Positions 8,041-16,061 of a DNA stretch of 31,462 nt are shown here, in pieces. The notes beneath the pieces are model-generated. The model was not told the DNA's origin. It saw only the letters and a program-made list of their open reading frames with translations, and did no database searches. Both the position numbers and the translations under genes were made by a program. The first letter of the stretch is position 1. The number at the start of each line of letters is the position of its first letter. Origin of the DNA: an uncultured Rothia sp. Lineage in GTDB: Bacteria > Actinomycetota > Actinomycetes > Actinomycetales > Micrococcaceae. Where the stretch lies: assembly GCA_946222285.1 (NCBI GenBank), contig CAMIIP010000018.1:1-31462 (forward strand), read 5' to 3'.

Positions 8041-8978
8041 GCATGACCGGCACGCCGCCTCCCACACGAACCGAGCTGGCGCGTGTGGGAGACCGGCTCT
8101 CCTTTGTTTATCTTGAACGATGCGCCATCCACCGCGACGATAACGCTGTTACCGCAACAACAGACCGAGGAACCGTACATATTCCGGCGGCAACTCTAGG
8201 ATGTTTACTCTTAGGCCCCGGCACAAGAGTTACCAATGCGGCAATGACCCTCCTGGGAGACTGCGGTGCCAGCGTTATTTGGTGTGGAGAAAACGGTGTT
8301 CGTTTCTATGCGCACGGTAGCTCTCTAGCACGCAGTTCACGGTTGCTACAGGCACAAGCTCATCTTGTGTCCAACACTCGGACTCGTCTCGATATCGCAC
8401 GAAAAATGTACGCCTATCGTTTTCCTGGCGAAGACGTATCAGCACTTACCATGCAACAGCTTAGAGGTCGCGAAGGCGCTCGCGTGCGAAAAATCTATCG
8501 TGAGCAATCTGAACGAACTGGGGTTTCTTGGGGCAAGCGAAGCTACGCACCGGGAGACTTTGATCAGAGCGATGCCATTAACCAGGCACTTACAGCCGCA
8601 AATGCGGCATTGTATGGTGTGGTTCATTCTGTGATTGTTGCGCTCGGTTGCACACCTGGTCTCGGGTTTGTTCATACTGGTCACGACCGTTCCTTCGTGT
8701 TCGACATAGCTGATCTCTACAAAGCCGAAATTACTATTCCGGCGGCTTTCGACGTCGTCGCCAAAGGTAGCGATTCGATGGCTTCGGACGTGCGACGAGT
8801 GGTTCGTGATGCGGTAGTTAAGCATCGTTTGTTAGAGCGATGCGCACGTGATATCTCCAATCTGCTTGCCCCTGATATTGCTACGGAGTGGGAGCAAATT
8901 GATGAGCTTTCATTGTGGGCTGGTCCTGGTCAAGGTGAGGTTGAGGCAGGCATGAATTACGAGGAGGAATACCAATGA
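8037..8978 (+). CDS. cas1e: Type I-E CRISPR integrase Cas1
   Basis: Cas1 is the catalytic subunit of the Cas1-Cas2 spacer integrase. From the GTG at 8037, which overlaps the cas6e stop by four bases and has AGAAGG about 9 nt upstream, the protein has 313 residues. An ATG at 8043 is the alternative; a start at 8004 would lie well inside cas6e. The metal-binding residues are visible as E146, H213, D223 and D226, with the same H-to-D spacing (10 and 3) as H208, D218 and D221 of E. coli. The adaptation module therefore looks intact, in keeping with the uniform array. Confidence 0.95.
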   Translation: MSMTGTPPPTRTELARVGDRLSFVYLERCAIHRDDNAVTATTDRGTVHIPAATLGCLLLGPGTRVTNAAMTLLGDCGASVIWCGENGVRFYAHGSSLARSSRLLQAQAHLVSNTRTRLDIARKMYAYRFPGEDVSALTMQQLRGREGARVRKIYREQSERTGVSWGKRSYAPGDFDQSDAINQALTAANAALYGVVHSVIVALGCTPGLGFVHTGHDRSFVFDIADLYKAEITIPAAFDVVAKGSDSMASDVRRVVRDAVVKHRLLERCARDISNLLAPDIATEWEQIDELSLWAGPGQGEVEAGMNYEEEYQ

Positions 8979-9337
8979 TTGTGGTAGTTCTTTCTGCATG
9001 TCCCACGGGGTTAAGAGGTGATCTGACTCGCTGGTTATTAGAAGTTAGCCCTGGAACTTTTGTAGGGAATGTTTCTGCAAAAGTACGAGATGCTTTGTGG
9101 GAAAGATGCTGCGATTATTCAGGAACTGGCCGGGCACTCATGGTCTACAACTCTGACACTGAGCAGCGCATGAAATTCAAGGTAAATCGTCATGAGTGGG
9201 AGCCCACCGACTTTGAAGGACTTACCCTCATGATGCGACCCACTGCACCGGCTAAAGCCGCCCAGCGAAGAACTGGATGGAGCCAGGCAAGGAATCAGTC
9301 ACGAAGTCGTAGGCCTGCATGGCGTGACAAAATGTAG
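8975..9337 (+). CDS. cas2e: Type I-E CRISPR adaptation protein Cas2e
   Basis: Cas2e is the structural core of the spacer integrase. The 120-residue protein has the family start MIVVVLSACPTGLRGDLTRW and a ferredoxin-like core to about residue 88. It is longer than E. coli Cas2 (94 residues) because of a basic C-terminal tail from about 92 (QRRTGW, RNQSRSRR), which may contact DNA. Its ATG overlaps the cas1 stop (ATGA). It is the last protein gene of the operon and no terminator follows, so transcription may run into the leader and array. Confidence 0.93.
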   Translation: MIVVVLSACPTGLRGDLTRWLLEVSPGTFVGNVSAKVRDALWERCCDYSGTGRALMVYNSDTEQRMKFKVNRHEWEPTDFEGLTLMMRPTAPAKAAQRRTGWSQARNQSRSRRPAWRDKM

Positions 9338-9417
9338 ATATACTCATATTGAATCACTGCTGACAAAGTGAAGTTGAAACATCACAGGGCTTGATGTTTC
9401 AGCTAGTCAGCAAGTGT
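9338..9417 (+). promoter_or_regulatory. CRISPR leader with nested inverted repeats
   Basis: The 80 bp between cas2e and the first repeat are AT-rich. They contain two nested inverted repeats: an outer TGCTGAC (9358-9364) / GTCAGCA (9406-9412) and an inner TGAAACATCA (9375-9384) / TGATGTTTCA (9392-9401). The outer arm ends 5 bp before the first repeat. Leader sequences guide polarised spacer integration. E. coli uses IHF to bend its leader, and these inverted repeats are candidates for a different host factor or a cruciform. The promoter of the array has not been pinned down. Confidence 0.6.
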
Positions 9418-10482
9418 GTGTTCCCCGCGCATGCGGGGATGAGCCACCCCCGCTCGCTGACCTCTTTCAAGAAGATGTGTGTTCCCCGCGCATGCGGGGA
9501 TGAGCCCTTATTCCGGTCAGCGGAATGTTCTTTGCAGCTGTGTTCCCCGCGCATGCGGGGATGAGCCCTCTGACAGGTTCACAAAAGACATCGCATCCGA
9601 GTGTTCCCCGCGCATGCGGGGATGAGCCCTGGCAGGCTGGTATTAGTCAGATCACCCTGTCGTGTTCCCCGCGCATGCGGGGATGAGCCCTTTTTGGTGC
9701 GTATATAAGGTATAGGTTTTGCGTGTTCCCCGCGCATGCGGGGATGAGCCCACCGCCCGACCCATGGTTGATGGTTTGACCCTGTGTTCCCCGCGCATGC
9801 GGGGATGAGCCCATGATATCAGGGCCATTGATCACCTCGGATATGTGTTCCCCGCGCATGCGGGGATGAGCCCAAGACCCTGAGCAAGGTCACCGCTCAA
9901 AGTATGTGTTCCCCGCGCATGCGGGGATGAGCCCACAAAGACACGCGCAGGATACCTCGGAGAACCGTGTTCCCCGCGCATGCGGGGATGAGCCCGAGCG
10001 CGAGTGCCAAACAAGCTAGGCTGATAAGTGTTCCCCGCGCATGCGGGGATGAGCCGCCCCCACTCTCTGTCTTGGAGGGTGGGGGCTTGTGTTCCCCGCG
10101 CATGCGGGGATGAGCCCCGGGGAGTTCGGCGAGTGGCAGGAAGTCGTATGTGTTCCCCGCGCATGCGGGGATGAGCCCTATAGGGCTGTGCTGGAGAAGG
10201 CTGGCAGCGAGTGTTCCCCGCGCATGCGGGGATGAGCCCGCCATCACCAATACCCTTAGTAACGCTGCTCCGTGTTCCCCGCGCATGCGGGGATGAGCCC
10301 GCATGAGTATTGAGCAAGATTCACTTTTTGATGTGTTCCCCGCGCATGCGGGGATGAGCCCTCATCAAAGACCGGGCTAAGAATAAGCGTCCTGTGTTCC
10401 CCGCGCATGCGGGGATGAGCCTACAAGCCGGGCTACCAGCATCAGAAATCTGCAGTGTTCCCCGCGCATGCGGGGATGAGCC

Positions 10483-10515
10483 CATCGACGGGTACTCGCG
10501 CAAGGTGTCCAGCAA
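10483..10515 (+). repeat. Spacer 18, identical to spacer 23
   Basis: This 33-nt spacer, starting CATCGACGGGTACTC and ending GTCCAGCAA, is repeated exactly at 10788-10820, five units away. The four spacers between them and the outer neighbours are not duplicated. Confidence 0.97.
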
Positions 10516-10787
10516 GTGTTCCCCGCGCATGCGGGGATGAGCCTCCCCGTACCGGCGCTACCGGTGATGACATCCCGTGTTCCCCGCGCATGCGGGGATG
10601 AGCCTACTTGATCCGTAAAATAAAACCCTTGATTTTCGTGTTCCCCGCGCATGCGGGGATGAGCCCACACGTATATCGCGCTTGCGTTATTCTCTTATGT
10701 GTTCCCCGCGCATGCGGGGATGAGCCCGGCCCTCTTCGTCGCAGAGAGCTTGAAAGACTGTGTTCCCCGCGCATGCGGGGATGAGCC

Positions 10788-10820
10788 CATCGACGGGTAC
10801 TCGCGCAAGGTGTCCAGCAA
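10788..10820 (+). repeat. Spacer 23, identical to spacer 18
   Basis: This is the second exact copy of the spacer at 10483-10515. It is flanked by different spacers, so it is not part of a larger tandem duplication. Confidence 0.97.
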
Positions 10821-11581
10821 GTGTTCCCCGCGCATGCGGGGATGAGCCTCGACACCTTCTAGAGTATATGAATCGCGGTGGGTGTTCCCCGCGCATGCGG
10901 GGATGAGCCGATGATGGATAAGTAGTGATGGGCCCCGGGTTTGTGTTCCCCGCGCATGCGGGGATGAGCCCGATGATTGAAAACCACATAGAGTGAATCA
11001 AGAGTGTTCCCCGCGCATGCGGGGATGAGCCTTTATTTTATTTCTTTTTTTCAGCAGAGTCTGAGTGTTCCCCGCGCATGCGGGGATGAGCCTCTGGACG
11101 TACTCAAGGCGTACGATCCCGTCATGTGTTCCCCGCGCATGCGGGGATGAGCCTGGGCGGTGCTACGTCCCACCTGCACAGTACGAGTGTTCCCCGCGCA
11201 TGCGGGGATGAGCCCTGCTTCATGAGGGCGGGGGACACGAGGTTGTTGTGTTCCCCGCGCATGCGGGGATGAGCCTATGGTCTTGGACGATCCCATCGAG
11301 CGGGAGACGTGTTCCCCGCGCATGCGGGGATGAGCCCGGCCTCTTTTTTAGTCGATGGCATAATCCCCCGTGTTCCCCGCGCATGCGGGGATGAGCCCTC
11401 TTCGACATGACAAAGATCAAAGACTACGACGTGTTCCCCGCGCATGCGGGGATGAGCCCATTAAGCCTTTCCCCATCCCTACCGCTGTGGTGTGTTCCCC
11501 GCGCATGCGGGGATGAGCCTTCGGCACCGACCTCCAATACGCCACACCACTCGGTGTTCCCCGCGCTTGCGAGGATACTTT

Positions 11582-11978
11582 CACTACAGAGCTGAAGATG
11601 ACGATTGTTTCAGTAGCGCAGTAGGCGAGGTAATTTCGGCGTCTTGCTCATATTAAAAACTCTTTTCCTTAGATGCTGAGAGACGGAGAAGAGAGTCCTC
11701 CTTAGTCTTCCCGAGCACCAGCAAGTTAAAGGGTTTGTTTTTGCAAGAGACCTGTAAAGATGTATATGCATTACTGCTATGGATTCCGCCGCTATCCTTG
11801 TCGAATCTACTACTGACTAGTCAAAACAGATAGGTCGTTCGCGTCTTTCAAAACCGTAGAGAGAGCTAGTTCATGAAGATCCTCCCCATACACCATTTCC
11901 CTACATCAGTGATAATTCGTTTCTTACCCTAACTAATAATTTATTATCGAATTGATAAAAAGTGTGCTCAGGAGTAGC
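11582..11978. other. Non-coding region after the array, with AT-rich palindromes
   Basis: I see no convincing gene in these 397 bp. Near the right end a symmetric AT-rich site TAATAA-T-TTATTA (11934-11946) lies inside the inverted pair AATTCG (11914-11919) / CGAATT (11948-11953). It is about 230 bp before the serine transporter and could be an operator for the YheO-type regulator at 15125. No riboswitch that I recognise, including the glycine class, could be fitted. Confidence 0.4.
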
Positions 11979-12053
11979 ATGGGACACACCAAACAACTCA
12001 CTCAACCCAAGAAAATGGAGTTATTGTTCAACAATACCCGCCCAATTAGCTAG
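11979..12053 (+). CDS. Possible 24-residue leader peptide before the serine transporter
   Basis: An ATG at 11979 with a well-spaced AGGAG (11970-11974) opens a 24-codon frame, MGHTKQLTQPKKMELL followed by FNNTRPIS, that ends at 12053. It is not recognised. The only support is the good ribosome-binding site and the position about 120 bp before the transporter. It could be an uORF or a chance frame. There is no run of serine codons that would point to classical attenuation. Confidence 0.25.
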   Translation: MGHTKQLTQPKKMELLFNNTRPIS

Positions 12054-12175
12054 CATATTGAGAAAAAATTATCTCAAGATCTTCACTGGAGGATACTGAG
12101 AAAATTTTTATCGTAGGGGTGAACATCAGATTCCAACTTCTTAGGTTTATTTTCCTTCGAACTTGGAGAAAGAAC

Positions 12176-13549
12176 ATGTCAAGCTCTACCGAGCCTCTCT
12201 CAAACACTTCCACAAAGGCTACTACGCTTCATTCTGGTCCTTCGACAGACACGGTAGATACCTCCTCAAGCGCCACCACAGAGCAGCCCCCTCGCTGGAA
12301 CAAAACAGACACCACCTGGACACTCAGTCTCTTCGGTACCGCTATCGGTGCAGGCGTCCTCTTTCTCCCCATCAATGCAGGAATTGGCGGCATCATTCCG
12401 CTACTCATCATGACAGCTCTCGCCTTTCCCATGACCTACTGGGCGCACCGCGGTCTCGCCCGCTTTGTACTATCGGGCAAGAATGAAGACGCTGACCTCA
12501 CTCAAACCGTTGAAGAACACTTCGGCAAGGGCGCAGGTGCTATCATGACTGTGCTCTACTTCCTCTCGGTCTACCCGATCCTTCTGGTCTACTCAGTAAC
12601 AATTACCAATACAGTCAATTCCTTCCTAGAAAACCAGCTAGGAATAACCCCTTTGCCCCGCTGGCTCATGTCGCTTCTTTTGATTAGCGGTCTAATCTTT
12701 ATCGTTCGAATGGGCAAAGACGTAGTTGTTCGAGTCATGTCTTATCTGGTCTACCCCTTTATCACGGTGCTAGTTCTCCTGGGTCTCTACCTCATTCCCA
12801 AATGGAACACCGCGCTTTTCCAGACCTTTGACTTTTCCGTATCCTCGCAAGCATCAGGGCATAGCTTAGCCGTTACACTCATGCTATTGGTGCCCGTTAT
12901 GGTCTTTTCTTTCAATCACTCACCCATGATTTCTTCTTTCGCAGTAGATCGCCGTCAGGCTTACGGCAAATTTGCAGATTTCAAGACAGGACAGATTTTA
13001 CGCCGGGCAGAAGCGCTGATGGTCATTGTCGTCATGTTCTTTGTCTTCTCCTGCGCCCTTAGCCTAACCCCTGAAAATATGGCTGAAGCTAAAGAACAAA
13101 ACGTCACTATTCTGACCTACCTAGCTACGCACTTCGACAATCCGCTCATTCAGTGGGTAGCTCCCATCATCGCCATGATTGCTGTCGCAAAATCCTTCCT
13201 CGGTCACTACTTAGGTGCTGCTGAAGGCTTTGAGGGAATCGTCGTCAAAAGCGCCAATGCCTCTGGCAAACGTCAGATAACTCGCAATCGTAAGCTAGCG
13301 AATGCGACCTTAGCTTTTATGCTCGTTAGCGCATGGCTGGTGGCGTGGGCTAATCCTTCAGTGCTGGGCATGATTGAGACTCTCTGCGGACCCACTATCG
13401 CTATCATCCTCTTCCTCATGCCTATGTGGGCAATTCATAAGGTTCCAGCCCTGGCAAAGTTCAAGGGTAACCCCTCCAATTACTTCATTTTCTTCATGGG
13501 ACTCATCGCACTAGCCACCATTATTTACAGCATCATTCAAGCCTTCTAA
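12176..13549 (+). CDS. HAAAP-family serine transporter (SdaC-like)
   Basis: This protein probably imports L-serine (or threonine) by proton symport. From the ATG at 12176, which has GGAGAAAG at proper spacing, it has 457 residues. A start at 12119 would add 19 residues without a ribosome-binding site. After a polar N-terminal stretch of about 40 residues rich in Ser and Thr, the first membrane helix has the SdaC signature TWTLSLFGTAIGAGVLFLP. About 11 membrane segments follow, as usual for the hydroxy/aromatic amino acid permease family. It is 43 bp upstream of L-serine dehydratase, so serine is the likely substrate. Confidence 0.85.
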   Translation: MSSSTEPLSNTSTKATTLHSGPSTDTVDTSSSATTEQPPRWNKTDTTWTLSLFGTAIGAGVLFLPINAGIGGIIPLLIMTALAFPMTYWAHRGLARFVLSGKNEDADLTQTVEEHFGKGAGAIMTVLYFLSVYPILLVYSVTITNTVNSFLENQLGITPLPRWLMSLLLISGLIFIVRMGKDVVVRVMSYLVYPFITVLVLLGLYLIPKWNTALFQTFDFSVSSQASGHSLAVTLMLLVPVMVFSFNHSPMISSFAVDRRQAYGKFADFKTGQILRRAEALMVIVVMFFVFSCALSLTPENMAEAKEQNVTILTYLATHFDNPLIQWVAPIIAMIAVAKSFLGHYLGAAEGFEGIVVKSANASGKRQITRNRKLANATLAFMLVSAWLVAWANPSVLGMIETLCGPTIAIILFLMPMWAIHKVPALAKFKGNPSNYFIFFMGLIALATIIYSIIQAF

Positions 13550-13592
13550 TCACCCCCGCTTACTAGCGAATTCACACACCAAAGGTTGAAAA

Positions 13593-14966
13593 ATGTTCAT
13601 CAGCATTTTCGATATGTTCAAAATCGGTATTGGTCCTTCAAGTTCTCATACACTCGGTCCCATGAAAGCGGGTAAAGCTTTTGTTGATCAGCTCATTGCT
13701 GAAGAAAAATTAGATTTAGTAACCCGCATCGAAGCTAACGTATATGGCTCATTAGCGCTCACCGGAATCGGCCATTCTACCGATAAAGCTATTTTGCTCG
13801 GTCTAGCAGGCGAAGTTCCCGAAAAGGTGGATACAGACGGTATCAACTCCTTCATGGCAGAAGTCAAAGAGACTGAGAAACTCCTGCTCAATGGCACTCA
13901 CAAAGTTGATTTCCCTCAACAAGGCGGTCTGAATTTCTTTACTGAGTGCCTTCCAATGCATGAAAATGGTATGTGCCTTATTGCCCATCATGGTGAAGAA
14001 GAATTGCTTCACAAAACCTACTATTCAGTAGGTGGCGGTTTTATTGTCGACCAGGAAAATTTTGCTAAGCAAGGCGAAAAGAATGTTTCTGTTCCCTTTG
14101 ACTTTAAGAATGCAGAAGAGCTCCTGGCTCATTGCGAGCGTGAGAACTTGACCTTGCCCGAGCTAGGTTGGGCGAATGAGACGGCTGTTCGTTCCGAGGA
14201 CGACGTTCGTGCTCACCTCGCCCAAGTCTGGGAAGTATGGCAGTCAGGTGTTGAACGTGGTTCTCATGCCAGCGGTCCTCTACCGGGGAATCTTTTGGTT
14301 CCTCGGCGGGCAGCGGCTTTGCGGCGCCGTCTTGAATCCCATAACAGTAATGATGCTTTGAACGTGATGAGTTGGATTAATATGTTCGCATTGTCCGTTT
14401 CAGAAGAGAACGCTGCGTGTGGCCGAGTAGTAACTGCACCTACTAATGGTGCGTGTGGTATTTTGCCGGCAGTTATTCATTATTATGACAAGTTTGTTGA
14501 GCCTGTCACTGAAAAAATTCTTGCTGATTATGTGTTGACTTGTAATCAGATTGCAGCGCTTTACAAGATGAATGCTTCTATTTCTGGTGCCGAAGTAGGC
14601 TGCCAAGGTGAGGTTGGCGTAGCGTGTTCTATGGCTGCTGCCGGGCTCGCGCAACTTATGGGAGGTTCACCGAATCAGGTGTGCGTTGCGGCTGAAATCG
14701 GTATGGAGCACAATCTAGGCTTGACCTGTGACCCTGTTCTGGGTCAAGTGCAGGTTCCGTGCATTGAGCGTAATAGTGTTGCTTCTGTGGAAGCCGTCAA
14801 TGCAGCGAATATGGCGTTGCAGCGTGAATCTAATCCTTGCGTCTCGCTCGATAATGTTGTTGAGACAATGTATAAGACCGGTAAAGATATGAATCGTAAT
14901 TATCGTGAAACTTCCTTGGGCGGTCTTGCCACCTTGGTGAAGCCAAAGGTTGCACCCTGCGGCTAA
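13593..14966 (+). CDS. sdaA: L-serine ammonia-lyase (L-serine dehydratase), iron-sulphur type
   Basis: The enzyme converts L-serine to pyruvate and ammonia using an oxygen-sensitive [4Fe-4S] cluster. The 457-residue chain is the fused single-polypeptide form. The beta part carries GPSSSHTLGP (14-23); the alpha part carries the cysteine-rich motifs NGACGILPA (C288), EVGCQGE (C337), GLTCDP (C379) and VPCIER (C390). C337, C379 and C390 are the likely cluster ligands. The chain ends in ...APCG with C456 next to last, matching the C-terminal tail cysteine known in the Legionella enzyme, where it sits in the active site of the resting state. It forms an operon with the transporter upstream. Confidence 0.95.
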   Translation: MFISIFDMFKIGIGPSSSHTLGPMKAGKAFVDQLIAEEKLDLVTRIEANVYGSLALTGIGHSTDKAILLGLAGEVPEKVDTDGINSFMAEVKETEKLLLNGTHKVDFPQQGGLNFFTECLPMHENGMCLIAHHGEEELLHKTYYSVGGGFIVDQENFAKQGEKNVSVPFDFKNAEELLAHCERENLTLPELGWANETAVRSEDDVRAHLAQVWEVWQSGVERGSHASGPLPGNLLVPRRAAALRRRLESHNSNDALNVMSWINMFALSVSEENAACGRVVTAPTNGACGILPAVIHYYDKFVEPVTEKILADYVLTCNQIAALYKMNASISGAEVGCQGEVGVACSMAAAGLAQLMGGSPNQVCVAAEIGMEHNLGLTCDPVLGQVQVPCIERNSVASVEAVNAANMALQRESNPCVSLDNVVETMYKTGKDMNRNYRETSLGGLATLVKPKVAPCG

Positions 14967-15001
14967 ATTGTTCAATTAGCTTTAGTCGGCAAAAGACAAA
15001 A

Positions 15002-15046
15002 AGAGAGCGCTCTCGCTGTGCAAAACAAAAGCAGTGCGTTCTCTCT
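15002..15046 (+). terminator. Inverted repeat after sdaA, possible terminator or operator
   Basis: AGAGAGCGC (15002-15010) can pair with GCG-TT-CTCTCT (15036-15046). Within its left part GAGAGCGCTCTC (15003-15014) is a perfect 12-bp palindrome. No T-run follows. It lies between sdaA and the regulator, so it may end the sdaC-sdaA transcript or bind the regulator. Confidence 0.35.
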
Positions 15047-15124
15047 CCATATGGTAAACATAAAACAATAGATACTACTTTTATGGTAATGAAATTTCAT
15101 TTTCAGTGAGGCAAGGAATATAGC

Positions 15125-15952
15125 GTGGATGATTCAGCTCCCCTCTACTCAGAGTTTTTAGCTCAGTATGTTCCCCTCGTTGATTTTCTTGGTCGTTCAA
15201 TGGGACCAAGCGTAGAAGTTGTTTTGCATGATTTGGATGTTCCGGATCAATCAATTGTTGCTATTGCTAACGGACATATCAGCGGGCGAAAAATTGGGGG
15301 GCCTGTTACTGATTTCGCGCTTTGGTTCATGAAGCAGGCAGATGAGACAAGCGTACCAATGATGACTGGATACCGGGCAGTAAATTCTGAGGGGCGAGTC
15401 TGCCGCTCGTCTAGCTATTTTTTGCGAGATGAGAATAATACTTTGCACGGTATGTTGTGCATCAATGTAGATATTAGTGAGTTGATTCAGCTCAAGAGTC
15501 TTACTTCTAAAATTCTTGATTCCACGAATATTAGTATGCCGGGTAAAGCTGAGACTTTTGGAGGCTATCCTGGTCCTTTAGTAGAGGTGGCTCCCCTAGA
15601 AGATTCTTTGCCCTCTTCCGCAGAGAACCTGCTATCTACAGATACAGGAGTTATGTCTTCCCTATCGCGAGACGCCACGGCACAGCAGAAAAATGATGAA
15701 GAAGAAGTAGTAGTAGTAGTAGAGAGCCTACGCTCCAATATTCAGCATCTCCTCGAATCAATGCTGAACAAAACAATTTCACAGTATGGTATTTCCCCTG
15801 AACGTATGCAGCGGGAAGAACGTCTTGAGACTATCCGTGAACTAGAAAAAGCTGGTTTCTTTTTACTCAAGGGCGGAATTGCCGCAGCGGCTAAACGGCT
15901 AGATGTTTCGGAGCCTACTATTTACCGGTATCTGGTTGAAGTGCGCGAGTAA
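15125..15952 (+). CDS. YheO-like PAS domain transcriptional regulator with C-terminal HTH
   Basis: The 275-residue protein has a YheO-type PAS domain (about 8-115; SMGPSVEVVLHDL near the start and MLCINVDISELIQL at its end) and a C-terminal helix-turn-helix (about 225-275; RLETIRELEKAGFFLLKGG and AAKRLDVSEPTIYRYL). Members of this group sense small molecules and regulate amino acid use or stress genes. Its place after sdaC-sdaA suggests control of serine use, which is an inference. The start is a GTG with AAGGA upstream. The linker contains an in-frame microsatellite, (GAA)3(GTA)5, coding EEEVVVVV (192-199), so its length may vary between strains without loss of frame. Confidence 0.85.
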   Translation: MDDSAPLYSEFLAQYVPLVDFLGRSMGPSVEVVLHDLDVPDQSIVAIANGHISGRKIGGPVTDFALWFMKQADETSVPMMTGYRAVNSEGRVCRSSSYFLRDENNTLHGMLCINVDISELIQLKSLTSKILDSTNISMPGKAETFGGYPGPLVEVAPLEDSLPSSAENLLSTDTGVMSSLSRDATAQQKNDEEEVVVVVESLRSNIQHLLESMLNKTISQYGISPERMQREERLETIRELEKAGFFLLKGGIAAAAKRLDVSEPTIYRYLVEVRE

Positions 15953-15969
15953 AGACTAGATTAAAGAGT

Positions 15970-16032
15970 TTGTACCGCGATGGTTCGCCAGTACCGTCTA
16001 AATTACGGTACTGGCGAACTATCGCGGTACAA
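15970..16032. terminator. 28-bp inverted repeat between convergent genes
   Basis: Arms 15970-15997 and 16005-16032 are complementary over 28 bp with a single G-A difference (a G-U pair in RNA) around a 7-nt loop. The repeat lies between the convergent regulator and SPFH genes and probably terminates both. There is no T-run on either side. Confidence 0.7.
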
Positions 16033-16061
16033 GCTCCGTGCCGAGCACAGTTTTACAGAAT

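Larger units (their letters stand above)
9418..11581 (+). CRISPR. Type I-E CRISPR array: 35 intact repeats, one decayed terminal repeat, 35 spacers
   Basis: A 28-nt repeat begins at 9418 and recurs every 61 bp to 11492, giving 35 copies that look identical. A 36th, decayed copy starts at 11554. Spacers are 33 nt, or 32 nt if the first base belongs to the repeat; the last one is 34 nt. The repeat holds the hairpin CCCCGC-GCAT-GCGGGG and the handle ATGAGCC. Leader, cas operon and repeat decay at the far end all agree on plus-strand transcription. The first spacer base is C in 23, T in 9, G in 2 and A in 1, which suggests a PAM-derived 29th repeat base. Spacers 18 and 23 are identical and spacer 11 is self-complementary. 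No spacer was seen to match elsewhere in the window, although this was checked only by eye. Confidence 0.99.

Noticed and set aside
9647..11420. Long minus-strand reading frames across the array with repeated SSPHARGT, LIPACAGNT and AHPRMRGEH
   Set aside because: They are translations of the CRISPR repeat, whose 61-bp period shifts through all three frames. They are not proteins.
11407..11595. Plus-strand 62-codon frame at the array end
   Set aside because: It consists of repeats and spacers only and has no ribosome-binding site.
11640..11760. Glycine or serine riboswitch before the serine genes
   Set aside because: The purine-rich GAGAGACGGAGAAGAGAG stretch recalled a glycine riboswitch, but the conserved core and paired helices could not be placed.
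11874..11932. A 19-codon frame MKILPIHHFPTSVIIRFLP
   Set aside because: It has no ribosome-binding site, no homology and no context.
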